Shown here: one piece after another, positions 59,190 to 64,000 of the stretch
How positions within the stretch are numbered: the first letter of the stretch is position 1
Layout: each line of letters opens with the position of its first letter
Origin: Lawsonibacter asaccharolyticus
Lineage (GTDB): Bacteria > Bacillota > Clostridia > Oscillospirales > Oscillospiraceae
Reading direction: 5' to 3'
Assembly (NCBI GenBank): GCA_003112755.1
Contig: BFBT01000001.1
Span: 620,001-684,000, forward strand
DNA length: 64,000 bases
Notes under the pieces: generated by a model
Database searches by the model: none
What the model was told of the DNA's origin: nothing
Seen by the model: only the letters and a program-made list of their open reading frames with translations
Translations under genes and position numbers: made by a program

Positions 59190-60035
59190 ATGAGAGATTA
59201 CACAATGTACGAAAAGACTCCTGTGATGTTTTCTGGCGCAGAGCGAAAGTTTGAGATTATCATTGATGGTAACCGCTATATCGTTAAGTTCCAAAAGAAC
59301 TCTGAGGTTGGTTTGACCTTCAATCATGTTTCCGAGTATTTGGGAAGCCACATTTTCCAGTCGATTGGTATTCCAGTTCAAGAAACTTTCCTAGGAACTT
59401 ACGATGGTAAAAATGTCGTCGTTATGAAGAACTTTCTTGAGCCGGAGGATGCCCTTGTGGCCTTTAATGGCGTTGGTGAAAGCTCTCTGGAGCGCGATAA
59501 GGAACTCTATCAGTACACCTATGAGGACATCACAGCGATGCTGCGGGAGAATATGAAGTCCACCAATGTTGAGGAAACGACCGATCGCTTCTGGGATATG
59601 TTCATTGTAGATGCATTGATCGGTAACTTTGACCGACATGGCGGGAACTGGGGCTTTATCAAGCGGGACAACAAGTATCGGATCGCACCAGTATATGACA
59701 ATGGTTCCAGTCTCTACCCGAAGCTGAACACCGATGATAAATTGGAGGCCGTCCTTGCTTCTGAAGACGAGATCAATGAGAGGGTATTCAAGTTCCCGAC
59801 ATCTCACATCAAGGTGAAGAATCGAAAGAGTTCCTATTTTGAGGTTATCAGCAGTCTGCAGTTCGAAGCCTGCAACGATGCATTGAAGCGGATCGTTCCC
59901 CGCATCAACTTTGGCCGTATCAACACAATCATCGATGAGATTGAAGGAATATCCGAAGTGCGCAAGCATTTCTACAAAACAATGTTGCAGCAGCGGTACG
60001 ATAAGATCCTCATGCATGCATACCGTCAGTTGTAA
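59190..60035 (+). CDS. HipA/CtkA-like serine-threonine kinase
   Basis: 281 residues from ATG 59190 behind GGAGG. The open frame begins far upstream but runs through a promoter. DALIGNFDRHGGNWGFI (141-157) is the HipA-type catalytic loop (N146, D148, H150, N153) and YDNGSSL (169-175) is the metal-binding loop. The first residues form the N-lobe with IIDGNRYIVKFQK (Lys in strand 3). HipA-like kinases act as toxins or regulators by phosphorylating tRNA synthetases or other targets. Followed by a partner gene of unusual design. Confidence 0.88.
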   Translation: MRDYTMYEKTPVMFSGAERKFEIIIDGNRYIVKFQKNSEVGLTFNHVSEYLGSHIFQSIGIPVQETFLGTYDGKNVVVMKNFLEPEDALVAFNGVGESSLERDKELYQYTYEDITAMLRENMKSTNVEETTDRFWDMFIVDALIGNFDRHGGNWGFIKRDNKYRIAPVYDNGSSLYPKLNTDDKLEAVLASEDEINERVFKFPTSHIKVKNRKSSYFEVISSLQFEACNDALKRIVPRINFGRINTIIDEIEGISEVRKHFYKTMLQQRYDKILMHAYRQL

Positions 60036-60053
60036 CATGGAAAGGAGCGGCTC

Positions 60054-60947
60054 ATGAGGCCCATTACCCGTTATTACGATAGTCAAAATGAATATACAAG
60101 CCCTTTGTCAGGTAGTCCCTACTACCGGAATAGCGGCATCATTTATGCTGTAGATCGTTGTGGCAGCAAGTATGCCGTGAGCCGCGTAGATTTCGAGCGC
60201 TATGATGATCAGAACTTCCAGTATATCTTCTCTCCTGAATGGAGCGTGATCGACACCCTTCCGGCATCCATCTTTCAAGGGATTCCTGGGCTGGATATGT
60301 CCATGCGCCTGGAGAGATATTATCGTGTCAATATGACCCCTTACTTCATTTCCGAGCGAACCCCCAGCGAAGGTCGTGAGGACCTCTGGGAACTCCTCGA
60401 AGCGGTTGGGCTGGACTACTATGATCGCTTTGAATGGTTGCTCCGAACCAATATGCGTTGCGGAACCGACAATCTGATCGTTGAACGAGCAGAAGAAGTT
60501 CGACACATTTCCTTCGAGTCTGTTAAGAGCCTCCCAGATAATCTTCAGCCCAGCGATTGCGTCGCCATCAAGGGTCTTCAGAGCATTGCAACAACCCCGC
60601 ATCAGCTTCGTAAGAACCTCCTACAGATTCTTAGGAGTGGGGCTGCAATTTGGGATGAAGCCGAGGGCCGGCATCTGAGTGAAGCAGAGTGCAGCTTACT
60701 GCTGAACCTGCTTATGCTTCAAGAGTCTATGGAGAACAAGCAGAATAAGAAGCGCCATCAGGCCGGTGTCGATCGAGCCAAAAGTGATGGGAAGTATGTT
60801 GGGCGAAAGAAGATTGCCGTCGATAAAAATCTGTTTCGACAAGTCGCAGAAGACTTCCGTGCTCATAAAGTATCCGAAGAGGAGGCAATGAGTCGGACAG
60901 GTATCGCCTCAAGATCAACTTTCTACCGACGCCTAAAGGAAATCTAA
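60054..60947 (+). CDS. HipA-partner protein with recombinase-type helix-turn-helix
   Basis: 297 residues. The N-terminal 140 residues (GIIYAVDRCGSKYAVSRVDF, then IFQGIPGLDMSMRLERYYRV) look like a HipA-N/antitoxin-like domain. The C-terminal 60 residues (AKSDGKYVGRKKIAVDKNLF, then SRTGIASRSTFYRRLKEI) are the helix-turn-helix of serine recombinases (Hin/Tn3 resolvase C-terminus), without the catalytic domain. It may bind DNA and repress the operon as an antitoxin. The fusion is unusual. Confidence 0.7.
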   Translation: MRPITRYYDSQNEYTSPLSGSPYYRNSGIIYAVDRCGSKYAVSRVDFERYDDQNFQYIFSPEWSVIDTLPASIFQGIPGLDMSMRLERYYRVNMTPYFISERTPSEGREDLWELLEAVGLDYYDRFEWLLRTNMRCGTDNLIVERAEEVRHISFESVKSLPDNLQPSDCVAIKGLQSIATTPHQLRKNLLQILRSGAAIWDEAEGRHLSEAECSLLLNLLMLQESMENKQNKKRHQAGVDRAKSDGKYVGRKKIAVDKNLFRQVAEDFRAHKVSEEEAMSRTGIASRSTFYRRLKEI

Positions 60948-60962
60948 ACCTGCATACGAAAA

Positions 60963-61003
60963 GAGGGCTCCTGCGTATTTGAACTGCAGGAACCCTCTTT
61001 TAT
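60963..61003 (+). terminator. Terminator of the HipA operon
   Basis: GAGGG-C-TCCTGC pairs with GCAGGA-A-CCCTC, followed by TTTTATT. The rest of the 210 bases to 61159 holds no gene I can support. Confidence 0.85.
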
Positions 61004-61158
61004 TGATGTATACTGTAATCCGGCACTGTCAGATATCTTTGTTGCCGTAGTCTAATCGAAGCACAAAGCGGTTGGGCAAAACAAGCACCTTCAGCGAGAC
61101 AAAACTGCGACATTTTCACGACATTCCAACACGGGAGCCGGAACATCCGGAATTCTGC

Positions 61159-61512
61159 CTAGTCCAGAATCCACCAATAGTCAAGTAGTCGCCGATACTG
61201 CTTACCCTTCATAGGTAAATCAAGCGCTCGGCGAACGCGCTTGCTGGTGAGCTTCTTGAGGAGTTTCTTCTCCTTGCTGCTCCGTGGATACTTGATATAG
61301 TACCCGGAATGGAACAGCGTAGAACCGTCAAAGGACCAATTCACAAAGGGGCCTCTAGGGATGTAGTGATGGCTAATAGCCTGCATTCGCTTGTCGCTCT
61401 TTCGGACCCCCATCTCTCTTCGGTATGCTGGTCCCGTTTGTCTGACCGATCGTATGTAAGCCGGCTCAGTCAGCAATCTCTCGATTTGCTCGTTTAACTC
61501 GATTTCTGTCAT
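61159..61512 (-). CDS. Unknown basic protein
   Basis: About 117 residues from ATG 61512, overlapping the next small gene. Basic, with QTGPAYRREMGVRKSDKRMQ and a tail rich in Lys/Arg. Includes HYIPRGPFVNWSFDGSTLFH. Not recognised. The start may be 12 bases upstream. Confidence 0.5.
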   Translation of the reverse strand: MTEIELNEQIERLLTEPAYIRSVRQTGPAYRREMGVRKSDKRMQAISHHYIPRGPFVNWSFDGSTLFHSGYYIKYPRSSKEKKLLKKLTSKRVRRALDLPMKGKQYRRLLDYWWILD

Positions 61513-61636
61513 AGGCTTTACCATTAGGCACAGTACGGGTGACGGGAGAGATGCCATACCAGCTACCGCGCTGCTTGGCATGATGCTCCTTTTGCGCCTT
61601 TTTGCTCTGCTTCTTCAGCGGCACGAGTTGCTTCAT
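61466..61636 (-). CDS. Small basic protein common on Firmicutes mobile elements
   Basis: 56 residues from ATG 61636 behind GGAGGTG. KKQSKKAQKEHHAKQRGSWY followed by GISPVTRTVPNGKAYDR is a recurring short protein of Firmicutes mobile elements; function unknown. It overlaps both neighbours, so it is easily missed. Confidence 0.6.
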   Translation of the reverse strand: MKQLVPLKKQSKKAQKEHHAKQRGSWYGISPVTRTVPNGKAYDRNRVKRANREIAD

Positions 61637-61976
61637 TTGGAATGACACCTCCGTTTTCCTTGGCTGCGGTGATCTTCTTCTTGAGATCCTCACAGAATGT
61701 CAGATAGTCTGGCTGACCACACAGGAGCATCTTATTAGGAAGCTCACGGATGGCGGCCAGAAAGGCATCTACATCGTGCTTCCGACATTTGCACATGATC
61801 ACACGATATGGGGCGTCCGGACACACAAATTCCGGGCCGAACCCGACTCGCACTTTATGCTTGATAAACAGCTGATCTGCTAGGTAGTCAGCAGTATCAA
61901 TGATCGCAAAATAGCGGTAGAAGAGCGAGAACTTCTCGATCGTCCAACAGCAGTTTTCGTTGTATTCCTGGCTCAC
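61563..61976 (-). CDS. Unknown protein
   Basis: 137 residues from GTG 61976 (GGAGG upstream); longer frames lack a ribosome site. Contains SLFYRYFAIIDTADYLADQL and PYRVIMCKCRKHDVDAFLAA. Ends overlapping the next gene. Not recognised. Confidence 0.5.
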   Translation of the reverse strand: MSQEYNENCCWTIEKFSLFYRYFAIIDTADYLADQLFIKHKVRVGFGPEFVCPDAPYRVIMCKCRKHDVDAFLAAIRELPNKMLLCGQPDYLTFCEDLKKKITAAKENGGVIPNEATRAAEEAEQKGAKGASCQAAR

Positions 61977-62097
61977 TTTGATCCTCCGGTATGTGACAAT
62001 TTCTTTACAAAAGTGATTTTGGTGTTGCTTTTTCGTCGGCCATCGATTACTCTGAGATATTCCCTTCTGGGAAATCTTTCTGATGGAGGCGATTGCC

Positions 62098-62484
62098 ATG
62101 CACATGAAGCAGTTTCCGGTTATTGATCCCGTTGCAACCGGAAAGAACAACATCCGCCTGCGCACGGAGCGTGGAATGACGGTTCGGGATCTGCAGGTCT
62201 ATTTCGGCTTTGAGGAGCCGCAAGCGATTTACAAATGGCAGCAAGGAAAGAGCCTGCCTTCCGTTGATAATCTGTATGCTCTCGGCGCGTTGTTTGAAGT
62301 ACCTATGGAGGATATCCTGGTATCTCGGACATCAAAACTGAATCTGATGATTTGTGAGCAGCAGGCCGTAGCCTGCTGCTCGCCTCTATTTATGGGAGAA
62401 CTGCTCCGACTATCACAGATACGGCAGAGAGCCAAGATCGCTTCGACCATTTTTGCCAAGGCCATGCGCTCGCCGGCTCCCTGA
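62098..62484 (+). CDS. Cro/CI-type helix-turn-helix protein with extended C-terminus
   Basis: About 128 residues from ATG 62098 (GGAGG upstream). NNIRLRTERGMTVRDLQVYF followed by QAIYKWQQGKSLPSVDNLYA is a clear XRE helix-turn-helix. An 11-bp perfect hairpin (62356-62366 with 62371-62381) sits in the coding part just after the domain, which is odd and may mean the downstream half is not functional coding sequence. Confidence 0.75.
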   Translation: MHMKQFPVIDPVATGKNNIRLRTERGMTVRDLQVYFGFEEPQAIYKWQQGKSLPSVDNLYALGALFEVPMEDILVSRTSKLNLMICEQQAVACCSPLFMGELLRLSQIRQRAKIASTIFAKAMRSPAP

Positions 62485-62828
62485 GGAGCGAGGGTAGCAT
62501 GCCTCAACGTATTAACGGCTCAAAGGCCAGCAATATCAAGATAGGAAATCTATCTATATCCAACAGAATAGGGAGATGTGAGGTGGCAAGGTCGAGATTC
62601 GGCGTTAGCGTATTCACGATATGGTGAAACAGCGTTGGGCGCTGATGGATAGGAAGACGGTTCGTAGCATCCGTTAATGAAACGGATCATGTCTTCTTTT
62701 GGAGCTCAGAATCAACCGAGCGGATTTTTTAATTTGCAGCACTATAGTTCGTCTGCAACTGAACCGGTCGCCACGTTCTCTTCTTCTGCCGCATCCGTGA
62801 TAGTCGGAGCAAACCCGCAGGGGCTTGG
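62485..62828. other. Intergenic stretch, no supported gene
   Basis: About 345 bases. On minus, right after the stop at 62829, the frame stays open for another 28 codons to a TAG (near 62740), possibly the remnant of a longer C-terminus of the DUF6847-like protein. Otherwise I see no gene, repeat or RNA I could name. Confidence 0.35.
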
Positions 62829-63470
62829 TCAGCTTAATGCGGACATATGCGCTTCAAAAGCCTCTGCGAAAGTCTCGTTCACATCGAACGGAGCTTCGTA
62901 CTCCACCGGGGTGTTGACCAGAGCGGCATCCAGAGCGGCAGAGGTCTCATCGGACTTCTTGCTCAGATCAGCGCACATCTTCCGGATCTTATTGCGATCG
63001 AAATTGATGGTGGTCACACGCTTGACATCGCAGCGGTAGGAGACCTGATTTCCCTCGTTGTTGAACCGATAGCCGACTCCCCCGTTAGAGATCAAAACCT
63101 CGCCATTGCGCAGGCCGGCCATGTGACGGAGCAGAGTGGCAATCTCCTGGCGCTTCCCATTGAGGCTCACTTCACCATCCAGGCCAGCGCCAAGAGGAAG
63201 AGATACCTTCGCCTGATGGATCGCGGCGCTCAACTTTTCCCGCTCGTCCAGGAGGAACAGCAGGAACTCTGCCATCTCGGTGATATTCTCGCTATACTCG
63301 GTGGAGGGGGCCTCCATAGTGACCTCATCCTCCGCCTCTGCCATGACCTTGTGGCGGAGATAGGTGTTCTGCACCTTGGTGATATTGCCATTGTTGCCGA
63401 GGATGCTCTGCGCATCGGCCATCATGGACTGCAGCTTATTCTGAAAGCGGAAAGCTTCTTTGAGATTCAT
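62829..63470 (-). CDS. DUF6847-like protein
   Basis: 213 residues from ATG 63470 (GGAGTGAG upstream). MNLKEAFRFQNKLQSMMADA, AGLRNGEVLISNGGVGYRFN and CDVKRVTTINFDRNKIRKMC fit the DUF6847 pattern (phage and mobile-element proteins). Function unknown. The frame continues beyond the TGA; see findings. Confidence 0.65.
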   Translation of the reverse strand: MNLKEAFRFQNKLQSMMADAQSILGNNGNITKVQNTYLRHKVMAEAEDEVTMEAPSTEYSENITEMAEFLLFLLDEREKLSAAIHQAKVSLPLGAGLDGEVSLNGKRQEIATLLRHMAGLRNGEVLISNGGVGYRFNNEGNQVSYRCDVKRVTTINFDRNKIRKMCADLSKKSDETSAALDAALVNTPVEYEAPFDVNETFAEAFEAHMSALS

Positions 63471-63560
63471 ATCGCTCACTCCTTGTTCTTGTCGTTGATA
63501 TCATGATAACCTTGTTTTTTGAAATTGTCATTGAACTGCTGGTTTAATAGCAACAAAATA

Positions 63561-63587
63561 GAACGAGAGGGTCAAAGCCTCTCGTTC
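63561..63587 (-). terminator. Terminator of the NYN gene
   Basis: GAACGAGAGG (63561-63570) pairs with CCTCTCGTTC (63578-63587), 10 bp, loop GTCAAAG; on minus followed by TATTTTGTTG. Confidence 0.85.
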
Positions 63588-63599
63588 CAATATGCGGGA

Positions 63600-64000
63600 C
63601 TATTTTCCAAGCACGATCGTTGCTTCCCCGTTGGGAGAGATATCAACATGCATGGTTTTAATGTACTTGTCATAAAATTGGTTCTTCTCTGCGGTCGTCA
63701 TGTCAGCTCTGGTCGCTCTACAGGCCTCATCCAGAATATCTCGAACATTAAGGTGAAATGCCTGGTCGAGTTTCTGGCGAACCTCGCGAAGTACTGCCGC
63801 AACCTTGATATCATTACTGTTACCAGTACAAAAATCGTCGATATAGCAATAAGAAATGCCGGCATTGATCAACGCATTTTTGATGGTCGGACTGCATTTC
63901 TCGCTTTCTACCATCACGAAGAACCGAACCTCAGGCATTGCCGAAATCAGCCCCCAATAGTCGGAGTCGCTGGATACAAGAATGAACGAGTCCACATTGT
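63600..64000 (-). CDS. NYN/PIN-like domain protein (5' end outside window)
   Basis: At least 133 codons, open at the window edge; the GTG at 63995 is probably internal. DSFILVSSDSDYWGLISAMP is the conserved acidic SDSDY motif of NYN-domain nucleases (LabA/DUF88 relatives), followed by SYCYIDDFC; the C-terminal half is helical. Likely ribonuclease or tRNA/rRNA-processing nuclease; substrate unknown. Confidence 0.75.
   Translation of the reverse strand, partial: NVDSFILVSSDSDYWGLISAMPEVRFFVMVESEKCSPTIKNALINAGISYCYIDDFCTGNSNDIKVAAVLREVRQKLDQAFHLNVRDILDEACRATRADMTTAEKNQFYDKYIKTMHVDISPNGEATIVLGK

Noticed and set aside
1..64000. CRISPR array, insertion sequence or integrase
   Set aside because: No regularly spaced repeats and no transposase or recombinase catalytic domain were seen; the only recombinase-like feature is the helix-turn-helix at the end of the 60054-60947 gene.

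Overview
The window looks like an accessory region of a gut Clostridia-type Firmicute. Evidence: strong GGAGG ribosome binding sites, Clostridia-typical families (DUF4317, DUF4313, DUF4186, DUF3268, radical SAM mobile pair, YolD next to a Y-family polymerase), roughly even base composition, and nearly no housekeeping genes apart from a CCA-adding enzyme. No transposase, integrase, replication initiator or CRISPR array is visible, so whether this is a chromosomal island, a large plasmid or part of a large phage cannot be settled here.

Layout. (1) 1-2420: a secreted serpin lipoprotein (cut by the window edge) and a membrane-anchored Ig-like protein. (2) 2.6-13.1 kb: the most interesting part, an RNA-repair cassette. 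On the minus strand five tandem tRNA-like or Y-RNA-like units (7621-8126) lead into a DUF2828/Ro60-like vWA protein, the RNA ligase RtcB, an RlaP-type nucleotidyltransferase and a CCA-adding enzyme. Facing away on the plus strand are two overlapping WYL-domain regulators, a MoxR-type AAA ATPase and a DUF2201 vWA/metallopeptidase protein. Together these could sense, bind, ligate and re-tail damaged RNA, with WYL proteins controlling expression and the tRNA-like RNAs acting as Ro60 ligands, decoys or signals. (3) 13.2-21.1 kb: a TPR protein with a NucS/DUF91-like nuclease end, small genes, then a restriction group (HTH, GmrSD-type DUF262-DUF1524 protein, EcoRI-family adenine methylase, DUF262-HNH nuclease). 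(4) 21.3-28.5 kb: two CoiA-like proteins, a YhaM-like exoribonuclease, DUF4317, a cysteine-rich microprotein and a secreted NucA-type nuclease. (5) 28.5-49 kb: a nearly unbroken minus-strand run of small, mostly unknown genes with two sigma-like factors, a MazF-like toxin, an SSB and a CobS/CobT-like AAA plus HECGH/vWA pair. (6) 49.2-61 kb, plus strand: a third WYL regulator, DUF4186, YccF, a macrodomain-HTH fusion, a decayed flavodoxin gene, the MarR/radical SAM pair, a UmuC-like polymerase with YolD, a vWA protein, and a HipA-like kinase with an odd partner gene. (7) 61.1-64 kb: small genes, a DUF6847-like protein and a NYN-domain protein cut by the edge.

All functions are from reading sequence motifs and neighbours; no database search or structure calculation was run.
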